From Perkinsus olseni (lineage: Eukaryota > Perkinsozoa > Perkinsida > Perkinsidae): a stretch of DNA of 64,000 bases. Below the pieces are notes generated by a model. That model saw nothing but the letters and a program-made list of their open reading frames with translations. It was not told the DNA's origin and ran no database searches. The translations under genes and the position numbers were made by a program. The stretch is taken from assembly GCA_013115135.1 (NCBI GenBank), contig JABANP010000181.1:1-64000 (forward strand). The letters run 5' to 3'. Positions 22,535 to 33,679 of the stretch are shown in pieces; the stretch's first letter is position 1, and each line of letters starts with the position of its first letter.

Positions 22535-23064
22535 GTGGGAGCCGCAGCCGCCGTCGGATCGGATGGGTGTTTCGACGAGAGGCTCCTTAGACATGCCTGT
22601 TTATGATCGCCTAATTAGCCCCAATATACAATAGAAGTCTCTTATCGAGCATTTTCCGAGTTTTCAGTAACACTGCGGTGGCCTGGTCCGATCGCTCGGA
22701 GTGCCATCAGTAACAGCGCAACACACAGCTCATCGTCGATGCCGCAGAAATTTCTGGTCTCTGCTGCTTGACGGTCATCACCAGAGCGTCATGGGTGTTG
22801 GTGGCATACCTCTTCGATGGGGGGCGCATGAAGACGGCGTGGCATCAGTCGGCTGAGGTTTGCATAGCCAGGCTGCTTCGGCGTGACTCGAACCCCGCTC
22901 TTTTGCACCCTTGCCGATCTCGTCTACATAGATGAACAAACAATAGTAAAACAATACCTGATAAGATATAAAGATGATGTGTCGTTCGAGACGGTAATAC
23001 CGTCACGGTATTATACTGATTTGAGTATTATAAGCATCTTCGGCTGTATTAATATCATCCTCAT
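22535..23064. other. Intergenic or gene-end region
   Basis: 22509-22631 has a second open reading after the acceptor (SKWEPQPPSDRMGVSTRG, stop at 22631) that could be an alternative last exon. A reversed B-box-like GACTCGAACCCC is at 22890-22901. Nothing else supported. Confidence 0.3.
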
Positions 23065-24102
23065 ATGGCCACTCCCGGAGACCCCTCAGCGATCGAAGTC
23101 GAGGTGATGGTGAATTACGGCGCCCGACTGGAGGGTCCCCTGGACACCATTACACTGCCGTTGACAGTGAAGGACTCGGCAAAGCGGAGGGTGGATATCG
23201 TCATTATCCAGCCCTGGATGAGCCGTCTCAATTTCGTGCAGCCGGGCTATCGGGTGAGGAGAGGGCTTGACTTCTTCGTCGAGGGGAGTACGAGGATCGC
23301 AATGAGTAAAAAGATTATCTCGGAGTTTCCTAGAATAGCCTCTTAGTGATACGATAGTGATTCCCATAATAGTTTCCCAAAGCATCAACAGTCAGCGAGA
23401 TTCATCATCATCCCGCGGAGTCGGCGGAGTTTCTCGCCCGTTCAGAGCCGCTGAGCGGTGCGTCCATCTCGTCCTTATAACCTTCAGCGGATGACCGTAT
23501 CCTGCCATGAGCTAGCATCTCTCAGTTCTTGCCAGATAATTTTCAAGAGCCTTCTGCCGGCCTCGAAGGACTCATACGACCTGAAGTGCAGTCGAGAGGA
23601 TTTCACGGAAAATTTCTATCGAGTTACGGGCGACGTGGAGGTAGGTATCCTTCCTGTCCTTCGTACCTAATTGAAAAGACCTTATACGATGGCAATAAAC
23701 TAATACTTTTTCGGCCTCTTTGGTTGCTTTCGTAGAACGGATCATTCGAGAGCTCGACTCTGGTTCTCTGCAGAAAATAAGATACTCGAAACGAGCTTGG
23801 ACCAACAACCCTCCTGCTCACGGGAGTCTCGTTCAAGCAGTCCTCACTTCCCAGACGCGCATCTTGAGTCATCGTTTTCGCTCATGGTCGACCTAAGATT
23901 CTTCAGAGTGCGAAGAACCTCTGCTACGCATGAGACGTTGCTAACTGAGAGCTGGTCCGTGCTTCAGATCTCCGATGGGAAGAAGGCGCGAAAACGAGAT
24001 TCCTCCGGTGAGCTGATCGACCAGCTCGAGTACGGTGTTGTTGTTATTACTAAGGATGGTGACGTGAAGGTTGAGGATGGTAAGCACGGCGTCCGTATTC
24101 TC
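23065..24102 (+). CDS. Hypothetical gene, possibly related to the downstream POT1-like gene
   Basis: The first ORF (23065-23346) begins MATPGDPSAIEVEVMVNYGA and looks coding. A second exon-like piece ends VTGDVE followed by GTAGGT (about 23640). A third (about 23735-23870) reads IIRELDSGSLQKIRYSKRAW. The last (about 23960-24079) ends ITKDGDVKVEDG followed by GTAAGC. That last block resembles the C-terminal exons of the POT1-like gene (AELDKAIEQG ... QSKDGTVEVDD), suggesting a diverged tandem paralogue. Exon order and start remain uncertain. Confidence 0.35.
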
Positions 24103-24199
24103 TTCGATCGTATCTTGCCGCTTGTCGTGATGAGTTTTCCATCGTTATGGGTTAGGGTAGCGGAAACTTTTTTCCCGTGATAGGGGCTGTTGTGGAGTG

Positions 24200-25057
24200 T
24201 CGGAGTAACCATCCGTGTAATTGCACGCTAATAAGTGAATAAAAATAAAGTCGTCTGAATATATTACGAATGATTGGTGATAAATATCATTATTGATTTA
24301 ATAGGAATAAAATCGTCAGAACTGTGCATAACCATATTGGTGTGGTAGCTCTAGTAGAAGCAGCTTCCCGACATTCTCTTCTTCGTCACTATCTACACTG
24401 ACAACAGCAGCGTTAGCATTTATACCGTTCTCAAGTCCATTCGCTCTTGCAAGATCTCATAGTGTCGTAGAGAGGTGTACTTATGAGTTATATAAACAAC
24501 AGGCGATTGCTCTAGGCTAGGCTACAGAGACGGGGCGATCGTCACAACAGCAGGCATGTCCGTAAATCACAACAGAGTTGACGATGGAGTGGTAGCGGTT
24601 GTGTTTTCTCCTCAGGTCGGCACCTCTGCTGGGACTGCAACAAGATCGATTACAGAGTGGTAGTAGATCTGGAAAGGGGGGATGAGGGAATTATTAGATA
24701 ACACTTGTCAATATTGAAAAGATTTTAAATTTTTTCATATTACCTGTAAGTTTTCAAGTGTCGTGGTCCACAACTTGTGGGAATACTCTTTTCTGCTGTA
24801 TATTACAAAGGATCCCGACTGACGATGATCTCCCTCTGAAAGCGACACTGCTGGCTTGGTGAACAGGGCTTACTCAACAGGCTCAACCGTTACTCACCGG
24901 AAGGTGCGTCGGTATTAATCTGAACTGTATTATTGGCGTTTGGATTCAAACTCAAACTCGGGAGTCTGCATATTTAAGTAAAGCGAATCGTAGAAATCTA
25001 AGTATTCTCGTTGACGGTTGGTTGTAATAGGGAAGCCTTGGGTGGCGCTGTCTGAGG
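24200..25057. other. Intergenic
   Basis: AT-rich in parts (24230-24320, 24715-24750). I see no exon, RNA gene or repeat structure that I can support. Confidence 0.35.
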
Positions 25058-28042
25058 GTGATGGTGTTCTGTACTCAGAATAGTCTGGTGACGAAGCGCA
25101 TCTCTTACCTTCCCTTAACGGCCATCACCCCGCAGATGGGCAAGGATGGGAAGGTTATTAACATACACTGCGTCTTCGTCAGGAATACTCAGGTCGGTCC
25201 AAGGGAGAGGGCTTCTTCTTCCATACCCTCTGGTGTGGCGTACCCGACTGTCTGTCCCGAGAATGGTGACTTCAACTCGGAAGTGTATAGCCACGTCAAG
25301 GAAAAGGAAGAAAAATTCCCTTCGGTTCAGTTTTGGCAGCTCACGTACTAATTTTCTCTTCAAAACTCGCCAAAGAGCACGAATAAACAACGGATCCGTT
25401 TTCGAGCCTTCAGACAGCGCGTGCTGTAGAAAGTTGAGAAAGTGAAAATATCAGAGGTTTCGGAAAGTCCAAAGTTTCCTCGCGATTCTATTAGCTTCTG
25501 CTCGCGATGAGTCGGTCGGCCCCACGTAGCCTTCGGTGGCAGATGTACGCGTCTAGACCAACAGGAGGAGGGCCTAGTTATAGTAGACAGCACGGCCCCA
25601 GCTACGTCGCTCTGACGGTGGCGGTTGTGGACGGCGGATGGAAGTGGTTACCGGTGGCCTCCTGGGCAAGGGAGGACACTAATGACGCGCCGGGTGGGCC
25701 CCGCTGGCTTCGGTTGTATCACGGGACTGACGCGTCGGTGGGTTAGAGAATTCTTGAGAGTTCGACGCTCGGAGTTCGATAGTGAGCTAAGCGTTTGTAT
25801 GAACCGCGTTAGCCATGCCAAGCTAAGCGCACTTTGACATAATTCTTACCGCTCAATCAAAGTGTAGTAATTTTAATTAAATAAGTTTGTTATTTTAACG
25901 AGCATTTTATCAAAAGGGTTTCCCAGAGTTCATGCAGAGAGACGTTATCGGAGATGCTGCATCGGGTACGAAAATGAACCCACCCAACTGAGTATAACGC
26001 AGGCCCAATCGGATTGATTGAAATTCATCAAATTATTGCATACAGACAACAGTAACTTATAGCGTTAAGATATGCTTTAAGATATGGACAGATGTGCGCA
26101 ATGCCGAGTGGCCAACGTGTTTGTGATGGCCGTCGACACTCAATGGCCGCTAGTGAGGGCACGCGTTAGTTTCGCCGTTATCGGGAGACGAGTATAGAAT
26201 GTTGTGGTATGAGCTATACTTTATTATTTTCAGAACGCCTCTTCACGATGCAAATAGAGTTGCACACTAACCAGGTCACGAGCCTTCCCTGGCTGACGAC
26301 GGGCGACGTCCTGAGGATTCACAGGACTAAAGTCATCCGCTACGACACAGTGAAGAACACTACTAGGCTAGCTCACAATGGGAGAGAGAAGACGAGCGTT
26401 ACTATTGTGGGTTGAAAAGGCGGAGCGAAGTTTTTTGGTATTTTTTGGAAGGTACCGATATCTGAACACAATACGCATCGAGATTATCAGCCGGGAACCC
26501 CTTACAACGTTCGGGGGTATCCTGTTGGGCCGAATACGGGGGAAGTTTATGAAGAGACGAAGTGAGTTGGGGAAGGGGTGGTATGGGCCGTGAGAATTCC
26601 CCCACCATTGAGAAGTGTGGGAGCGGTTATAAAGACACGTCCGTATGACCGTGTTTGCGACTTCCCGTTGAATGAACTACTTTTGAAACTCAGAATCGAT
26701 TCGGGATGGATTTTCGCGTGTTGAATCGAGTACGAGTTTCAGAACTGGTATACCCCCTGAGTCCTTCGACAGTCGTCCAGAGACACTTCGGTTCGACTTA
26801 TGATGATTCTCGCTTGATTCAGGAAACTGCACATCTTCGCTGCAGAAGCATTGAAGAGGCAGTCGTTGAAGGTGAGCAGGCCGTCTTCGCCACCAGCCTA
26901 ACCAGTTCTGTTGCGCCGAGGTCCCCGAGGACAGCTCGACCGTCATCGGTCGGGTCTCGCATATTGAGAGGTCCAGCGATCGTTTCCATGTGAGCACAGT
27001 TACGGATGATGATGACAATCCTCAACTGCGAGAGGGTGAGAGCGGAGCGAAGCCGTTCACTCCGATTTTGTTGTGGCGGGGGATCGTCGAGGATGGACTT
27101 GTTAGAGTGTCATCGTTGGCTGAGGCGTTCATTCCGTGGGGGCTAGCATTTCGGATGTCACGGGTACAAATCACCTGTCTCGATAGCCTCCTATTGATGC
27201 TGTGAGGTTGTGATGACTACGAGTATCGCGTAGCAGACGGTGGGGCAGCCACACCGCAGGTGGGGTTGCCTCCGCATTCGGGAGCCGGAATGAGCTTTTC
27301 AATGGGCTGTCTCGTTCGCCTTGCCATTACACACGCCCCTTTAGTCAGTCGTGTATTAAAACGTTTCTGATCAGTTACCGTTCTGGTGCGAAGTCCAGCG
27401 CAAGCTATGGGAAAGGCTTTTGTGAGTTTCCTTGCAGCTCGGTCGCTATAGTGGTGTATTATGCAGCTTTATACAAGCGGGTGCTGCGGATCGAACCTGC
27501 GTGCTGGGGATTTACAGCACAGGTCTTTGCCTCGCTCAGCTATTCCATCATCTGCGGTCCGGCGATTGGGTGATGGTTGAGGAGATGGAGATCCACAGTG
27601 AGAAGTGGGGATCGTACATCGCGATGGTCGGTCGAGTCACTCGTCTGCCGGAGTGGAGCTACGACGTACAGCACACCATATCCCTTATGAAGAAAGCAGA
27701 GACCGATAAAGAGGCCGAGCAATTAGAGGAACTGGTGAGTTCAAGTCACGTACCAACTTTTCCGCAAATCGTGTGGCAGGTGGAGCCACCAGCTCGGAGT
27801 GACGCCGAGAATGAGCCACCTCCGCAGAGCTTCGGTGATGACTATGCCTGGACGCAAGAGCTTGACCGCCTACCGGTAGGAAGAGCAGAGCTCGACAAGG
27901 CGATCGAACAGGGTGGACTGACCGGTAGGGTCGCCCTGAGCTCAGGGTCCTGCTGGTGTAGCTGATCTCAGGACCTGTGCTGACACAGTCCAAGGATGGT
28001 ACGGTTGAGGTCGATGATGTATTTGATTTTATAGAAGAATGA
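25058..28042 (+). CDS. POT1: POT1-like telomere end-binding protein (OB fold)
   Basis: POT1/TEBP-alpha proteins bind the single-stranded G-overhang. The pieces match the Telo_bind OB fold in order. 25058-25192: YLPLTAITPQMGKDGKVINI, the first strands, like TPLNQLKGGTIVNVYGVV in human POT1. About 25540-25670: SYVALTVAVVDGGWKWLPVA, like DYCSVVTIVD. About 26225-26380: VTSLPWLTTGDVLRIHRTKV, like ALPIIYKNGDIVRFHRLKI. Later pieces are about 26825-26870 (IFAAEALKRQSLK), 26908-26996 (STVIGRVSHIERSSDRFH), 27540-27924 (LFHHLRSGDWVMVEEMEIHS, a second OB-like strand pair) and 27972-28042 to the stop. The join 27924/27972 keeps phase (ACC G|GA). An antisense tRNA-like sequence supplies the acceptor before 27540. 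Some middle exons are missing from my model. Confidence 0.55.
27484..27545 (-). repeat. Antisense tRNA-like sequence at an intron 3' end
   Basis: On the minus strand it reads ATAGCTGAGCGAGGC (A-box-like), a region with GTGCT/AGCAC complementarity, and GGTTCGATCC (B box) at normal tRNA spacing. On the gene strand the reversed A box gives the acceptor GCTCAG used before the exon at 27540. The stems are imperfect, so it is more likely a relic than a working tRNA. Confidence 0.5.
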
Positions 28043-28054
28043 TGCGCTTGCAAA

Positions 28055-28255
28055 TTAAATAAAGATGCTTGGCTTGTCTAGCGAATTCTCGAGGTATGAC
28101 GGATGCATCGTCGATAGAGTTTCGTCATGACAAGAGTGCTGTTCGGGTTGGTAGTACAACCAGTGAGACGAGCTGTCTCGACAAGATTCGTAAATCGACT
28201 GGATAAGGGATGGGTCCAGTACCTGTTGCGCGGCCTTTTTGGCTCGCTTCTGCAT
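28055..28255 (-). CDS. Possible small hypothetical ORF
   Basis: 66 codons, MQKRAKKAAQQVLDPSLIQS..., convergent with the POT1-like gene and starting 13 nt after its stop. The amphipathic N-terminus looks protein-like, but nothing identifies it. It could be a 3' UTR feature of either neighbour. Confidence 0.2.
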   Translation of the reverse strand: MQKRAKKAAQQVLDPSLIQSIYESCRDSSSHWLYYQPEQHSCHDETLSTMHPSYLENSLDKPSIFI

Positions 28256-28454
28256 GTCAAGTCCTCGAGTGTTCGGCTGCAGGTGCTCCGCCGAAACACT
28301 TCCGAGAAAGGCCCGGAGGGAGGCTCGGTCTCAGATCAGGTTGCGCTAACCTCGGCACGCGGTGCTTCACGCTGAGCTTGCCTCGCTATACACAGCTGAT
28401 GGGTTGATGAGCCTCGAGAAAGCAACTCAACACCGGACCTCATGGGACAACAGA

Positions 28455-29574
28455 TCATGCCTTGCGCAGCATCATCTCTACCAGCTGGCAATACTCTAGC
28501 TGTCCGTCCGACGTCACCTCCGCTCCGGCCAAGAGCTCGTCGAACTCCTTCTCGCTGTACCTGAGCCTCGGCTGTTAAACCCTGCGATAATCAGGCATTC
28601 AGTAGAGGAATACTCAGGCTGAGTCCATCTAGGACTAAGTGTGACAGGGGCCCTGTCGTCGTCGACAGGGGGAGGGGTCTGGAGAGCCAATCTTGTTTCA
28701 AAGCCCTCCCCGGGAAAAGCCGCTCGGAGACTACGCTGGCGTGGTCTTGGCGACAACCGCTCGGCGGTTTTGCGCTCCCCGCGCGTCATGAGGGTTGCCG
28801 TCATCAGCCTTTACCCATTCATTCCGTAATTTATACTACTGCCGTTGAGACCAGAGGTGTCCAAGGCAATCAAAAGCATTCTGCTGCTTTCTCGAAAAGT
28901 TCACTGAGATCCTAGTCTGTCGAGTTCTCGGTGATCAGCGCTCAGAATCGCAAACTTACGGATTATCGCCGGAAGAACAGAGTTTGTCTCGGAGCTCTTG
29001 AACGGATAGGAAACCGTTGCCGTCTCGGTCGAAGAGCTGAGGGAAGTGATGATCACCAGATGGTAGTGTCTCCCAAGCTCACTTGGAAGGCCCGTGAAAG
29101 ACTCTCTCGTAGCTCCACCGAGTTCTCTCGCCTGCTCATCACCTACACCGTTACACATTGCACGGACCAACACTGCCTGTAAAACGCTACAGAGAGTCCC
29201 TGAGCACATCTAGGTCGTTGGACTGGCGTTGGACTAACACTGTGCTCTTGGCGAACTCAATCGATGGGGCTCTCCAGGGCCTCAGTCGGGCTCTCACCTC
29301 GAGAAAGTCGTCCACTGTGACGCCCTTTCTGTTGGACAGATCGTAATCTTCGAGAACTTTGATCAGCTCATCATCAGTCGGTGAGTGACCCAGCGAGCGC
29401 ATGAGCACGCCAATCTCGTACGGAGAGATCACACCTGTTTCGGAGGCAGCGGTCTGACTTACCGATCCTCTATTTAATCGTACCTCGCCCTCCTCTGTCG
29501 ACAAGGCTGAACGCCTTGCGGTATTCTTCTATGAGCTCTGGGGGCAAATTGATGGTTGCTGTGTGTTTCTTCAT
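28455..29574 (-). CDS. Calmodulin-like EF-hand protein (5 exons)
   Basis: About 157 residues with calmodulin architecture (Ca2+ sensor). Exons: 29574-29484, 29434-29298, 29142-29083, 29036-28960, 28560-28455; all phases match. The start MKKHTATINLPPELIEEYR leads to the entering helix RKAFSLVD. EF1 loop DRGGRGVISPYE is degenerate. EF2 DYDLSNRKGVTVDDF has an insertion and is atypical. The linker MSRRENSVELRESLSRAF corresponds to the calmodulin central helix. EF3 DRDGNGFLSVQE is canonical. EF4 GAEVTSDGQLEY lacks the first Asp. Only site 3 looks fully able to bind Ca2+. Centrin is an alternative, but the length and linker fit calmodulin-like proteins better. Confidence 0.85.
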
Positions 29575-30303
29575 AAAAGCTGAATTCTGCTGGCTTAACC
29601 TCTCCGAGTTCGATCGAAATAATGAAGGTAATCATCCCTGTTTTGTTGAGGCTTCTCAACAACCGGCCCTCTGTAAACCCCAAGGGGTATTCAATACACT
29701 GTTGCCGCCTCTCCTGAACTGCAGGAGCGCTCACAGGGTTGAGTTTAACGCGGGAAGGTGAATCACGGAAGCGCCCTTTTTGGAGTGGAAACGGAATTAT
29801 ACCCGTCTGACATGGTAGATTATCCGACCCACAAGCGAAACGTTGATCGATCTTGACCAGCCAAACAAGCAGCCTCTCAAACACAGGCCAATCAATTGAG
29901 GTAGTATAGACGACTTAGTATCAGCTTAGTTATCAACCTTAGCCAGGCCAATGTATGCTTGCCTTCCACGGGAGCACTCTTGAAACTCGGAAGCTTATTG
30001 AACAACACCCGGCGAGTTTCAAGTCTGTTGGCCGAATAATGGCCCCACGAAGAGACGCTACCCGCACGTTACAAGTTTCATAAGCAGCCTGCGGCTCTCG
30101 ATTCGAGGTACTAGAGGAGCCTGTTAAGCGCAAGGGTACTAGATGTTAAGCCAAACACAGCTGCATCATCACAGGGTCCTCGTCATATTTTTGGGCGCGC
30201 GCTTTTTTCACTTGGATAGCAGAGATCGATCGGGTGATCGATTGGGTGGTGTGATTGTTGCCCTTGGCCTTCCTCAGACCTTTAGCCTGGTTGTCTAATC
30301 ATC
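29575..30303. other. Intergenic between divergent calmodulin-like and RPL10 genes
   Basis: Shared upstream region of two divergently transcribed genes. The last 30 bases before the uL16 ATG are pyrimidine-rich with AG dinucleotides suitable as acceptors (CTCAG, TTTAG), as expected if mRNAs are trans-spliced. No TATA-like element can be claimed. Confidence 0.3.
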
Positions 30304-31099
30304 ATGGGTCGCCGCCCAGCTCGTTGTTATCGCTATTGCAAGAACAAGCCCTACCCCAAGAGCAGATTCTGCAGGGGTGTCCCCGATCCTAAAATCAGGA
30401 TCTACGATGTCGGTTTCAAGGAGGCCGGTGTCGAGGAGTTCCCCGCCGCTGTCCACATGGTCTCTGACGAGTACGAGCAGGTAATAAACGGCGGCTTCAA
30501 GTCGGTTTCGATTCGTATTGTTGTCGTGTTATCGAGTGTGTTTTATTGTTAGGTTTCCTCTGAGGCTTTGGAGGCTGCCCGTGTCGCCGCTAACCGTTAC
30601 ATGCTCCGTTGGGCCGGTAAGGAAGGATTCCACATGAGGATCCGTGTCCATCCTTATCACGTCCTTCGTATCAACAAGATGCTTTCGTGCGCTGGTGCCG
30701 ATAGGTAATACCGAAGGGCCGTTGTTCTCACTTGGCGTTTGCGTGCGATGCTGCTGTTCTGATGATCATTTTGTGTTTTTCCTCAGGCTCCAGACCGGTA
30801 TGCGTGGTGCTTACGGCAAGCCCAACGGTACCTGCGCCCGTGTCAACATCGGCCAGGTGCTCATCTCCATCCGTACCAGGTTGGACAAGGAGCAGATCGC
30901 CGTTGAGGCCTTGAGGCGTGCTAAGTTCAAGATCCCCGGTCGCCAGAAGATTCATGTCTCTCACAACTGGGGCTTCACTCGCTTCACTAAGGACGAGTAC
31001 CAGAAGTACAAGGCCATGGGTCGTCTGATCCCCATGGGTTCTCACGTCCAGTGGCTCTCTTCGAAGGGCTCTTTGGATCGTTTCATCGGTGCGCAGTAG
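30304..31099 (+). CDS. RPL10: 60S ribosomal protein L10 (uL16), 3 exons
   Basis: Structural protein of the large subunit at the P/A-site loop, needed for the final cytoplasmic maturation step. Exons 30304-30480, 30553-30704, 30787-31099, separated by 72- and 82-nt GT-AG introns. The protein opens [20 protein letters not shown] and includes [50 protein letters not shown] and [20 protein letters not shown]. These are all signature segments of eukaryotic uL16, and the length (about 213 residues) is normal. Codons are strongly biased to C at third positions (TTC, CCC, AAG) compared with neighbours, as in highly expressed genes. The frame is intact and highly conserved. Confidence 0.98.
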
Positions 31100-31658
31100 A
31101 AGTATTAGTGGTTTAACAAAAGGTTCCCTAATACTTGCAGAATCATCATCGGCTTTTGTTGGGAGGGCTGAACCATTGAAATGGCTTCTGGGCTCAATAG
31201 TGTTCGTGTAGAGTTTCTCAGTGTTGGGGGAAAAGTGCGTTGAAAGAGGAACCTTCGCCGTCTGAGCTTGATCTTCATGGTAATGCTGGTGCTGATCATT
31301 CTTATGAGCTCGAGTAGTCGGCAAGGTGGTCCCTTATTAATCGTCATACCTTAGTAATGGGAACGGTCAAGTGTGTCTCTGGCCACCTGTACTGTGTGAG
31401 CATCATTCTCTTGGCTACTCTGTGAGGTTTGGCGATCACTGGAAGAATTCGCCTTGCCTGCTTGGCGTCCCGAATCGAGGTGCACGGAGTATCGCACCCG
31501 TCCCCTCCAAGGAGTTCGCACGATAACACAGCTGCACTTGTTGCTGATACAGAGGGCCTTTTTCGACTCCCGAAAACAGAAGGATGTCGTTGTTAAGGCC
31601 TTGAGCTGAGGCAAATATTTGTAATGGGCGAGCTAGTTTCTCTCCATTTCTTGGCGAG
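31100..31658. other. RPL10 3' flank
   Basis: Between the uL16 stop and the YR retrotransposon end. Minus-strand open frames here run into the element's repeat and show no family signature. Confidence 0.3.
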
Positions 31659-31828
31659 TGCAAGTCCGCATATACAGCTGCCGTTCCCACCCACTGTCGA
31701 ACACGACAGTTCCCGCCCTTGGGCCGAGAAATGATCCGTGACAGTAGGATCGCTCGGGATGTGGACCATCATGCGTTAGCCACCCAGCTGGTGGCACATC
31801 CACGCCCTGGGCAGATCCACAATCCTCC
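31659..31828. repeat. Split direct repeat A, outer copy
   Basis: Starts TGCAAGTCCGCATATAC and ends CCACAATCCTCC. The second copy is at 31995-32164; I see one substitution (ATGCG versus ATGTG). Confidence 0.9.
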
Positions 31829-31854
31829 TCATCAACAGAAGAAAAGAAAAAAAA

Positions 31855-31994
31855 CGATCAAATCAATCAACGCGAACTGCCGAGGGAACTGCTCTACTGC
31901 TGCCTATCCATCAGAGTATAACATCATCATCGGGGCGCGCGCTGTATCCTCGACTTGCACCTCCTAGCACTCCGCTTCGCTTCCTGCTCTCCAA
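31855..31994. repeat. Split direct repeat B, inner copy
   Basis: Starts CGATCAAATCAATCAACG and ends CTGCTCTCCAA. Identical to 37658-37797 and directly abuts the inner A copy. Confidence 0.9.
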
Positions 31995-32164
31995 TGCAAG
32001 TCCGCATATACAGCTGCCGTTCCCACCCACTGTCGAACACGACAGTTCCCGCCCTTGGGCCGAGAAATGATCCGTGACAGTAGGATCGCTCGGGATGTGG
32101 ACCATCATGTGTTAGCCACCCAGCTGGTGGCACATCCACGCCCTGGGCAGATCCACAATCCTCC
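31995..32164. repeat. Split direct repeat A, inner copy
   Basis: 170 bp, partner of 31659-31828. Together with B it forms the internal complementary region used in PAT/Ngaro circular-intermediate models. Confidence 0.9.
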
Positions 32165-32365
32165 CATTCCATAGTCACGGTCATTCTGGCCCTGAATGGC
32201 GACATGCTAATACTAAGCTCTATCCTCTGCAGCTAATACTAGTCGAGTATCCGTCAGTAGAACAGCCGTTAGATCAGCCGGTAGGCCGCTCTGTAGACGT
32301 TGGAGTACAGACCCTTCTCCCCCACTCTACTAAGCCGAGTTGGCTGGCAATTCCTGGATGCCGCA

Positions 32366-33679
32366 TCAATTCCGCCGTAGCCACCTGCGTTGGCCGTCGT
32401 GCACGATAGACTTCCCCAGCTCCCGCTCCCTACGAAGCCAACTTCCCCTCGCTATCGAGGATTCCGTTACGTCTTCCAGTATTACGGAGTCCGGATCTAT
32501 TACCTCCGATACCGAGCTTGGCTCTTGTCGGCTAACCGGGATCACAGCTGGATCTGCTTGGCCCACCCGGCTCGGAACCTCCGATCTCATTCGGTATTGG
32601 TCTCCGCACAACTCGACCAGCTGTGTCTCCGCTCTCACGACCACCTCAGCGAATAGCGGACTCATCACCAATAGCGCTTCCTCGATGTATATGTCCACGC
32701 ACTTAGAATCCTTGGACCACCGGCCGAATGCTCGTATCTGGTTGTGGTCAAGCCCCGATCGGGCCAACATTTGGCATCCTCCGCGTCGCAGGCTATGCAG
32801 CGAGAACCCATCGGGGGTCCGAGCTCCCGCATTCTCGATGTCCTTCTTTAGCTGTCGCCTCAACACCGATTTGTCCAGTGGCTGGCCGAGAGAATCTACC
32901 AGAAGGTTGTCGTCGGCAGAGGCACTTTCGGCGCGCCGCATCCCCTTCAAACTCTCGGCGGCTCGTACGGGACACAGATCCCTGCCCATCCTTCCTATGG
33001 TAGCGCCGCATGAACAGCCATGTTCGCGAGACACCCCAATGCATTGGGGGTCTGTTTTACTAGACCGCAGCCTCACCACAACTCTTCCTACTGCGGAGTC
33101 AACCATAACGTCTTTCAGCTGTAACTTGCAGAGCTCATCGCCTCGCAGCAGAAACCACGACCCAAGTATATAGGCATTTGCTCGACGCTGCTCCTGCGCA
33201 CCACGGGCATTGCGGTAGATGGCCTCCAGCTCGCCAGGCGATACTGTCCTTGCCCGTTTTGGGGCTCCCAGGCCACGCAATAACGACCGCTTCACCCTCG
33301 TCAAGCATTCTCTCTCCGCTTGACCTAGGGTGTGTCCTTGCAGCGAATTTTCCGAGCACGCCGCTGATAGATAGTCGGCCCCGCTCCTGTATCCTGCAGC
33401 CTTGAGTATCGACCCCACCAATTCTATAGACTTGCAGTTGATTGGGAATGGCTCCACGCCTTGTGACTGGCATATCTCCACCCACAGTTTCACCCTTGAG
33501 CACTTCGAGCGCCATGTGGAGTGAGCGAACATGCCAGCCTCCAGCTCCTGCTTTGCTCGGCGCCTACCTTCTTCGTTGCCCGGCTGAATGAGTCGCCTAA
33601 CTTCCTTTATACTACCTCGCTTCGGCCTCGGGGCTCCCAGCTGTCGCGTAGGGGTCATTGACGGCAATTCAGGGGCCAA
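32366..33679 (-). CDS. Tyrosine recombinase (integrase) of the Ngaro-like element
   Basis: 437 residues. Catalyses integration of a circular DNA intermediate by the lambda-integrase mechanism. Visible catalytic set: Arg179 (WFLLRGDE), Lys208 (LRSSKTD), His295-x-x-Arg298 (FSLHSLRRGG), Trp321 at the second His/Trp position (FGRWSKDS) and nucleophile Tyr331 (VDIYIEEA). The N-terminal 150 residues are helical and would be the core-binding domain. All expected residues are present with no stop. It lies 505 nt downstream of the RT ORF, an unusually long gap that could be read from its own start or by reinitiation. Confidence 0.92.
   Translation of the reverse strand: MAPELPSMTPTRQLGAPRPKRGSIKEVRRLIQPGNEEGRRRAKQELEAGMFAHSTWRSKCSRVKLWVEICQSQGVEPFPINCKSIELVGSILKAAGYRSGADYLSAACSENSLQGHTLGQAERECLTRVKRSLLRGLGAPKRARTVSPGELEAIYRNARGAQEQRRANAYILGSWFLLRGDELCKLQLKDVMVDSAVGRVVVRLRSSKTDPQCIGVSREHGCSCGATIGRMGRDLCPVRAAESLKGMRRAESASADDNLLVDSLGQPLDKSVLRRQLKKDIENAGARTPDGFSLHSLRRGGCQMLARSGLDHNQIRAFGRWSKDSKCVDIYIEEALLVMSPLFAEVVVRAETQLVELCGDQYRMRSEVPSRVGQADPAVIPVSRQEPSSVSEVIDPDSVILEDVTESSIARGSWLRRERELGKSIVHDGQRRWLRRN

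Noticed and set aside
30728..31324. 198-codon minus ORF
   Set aside because: Antisense to the uL16 exon 3; an effect of its biased codon use.
31436..31690. Minus ORF crossing the YR element's outer end
   Set aside because: Runs from flanking DNA into repeat A; no conserved feature.
32340..33173. 277-codon + ORF
   Set aside because: Shadow of the tyrosine recombinase gene.
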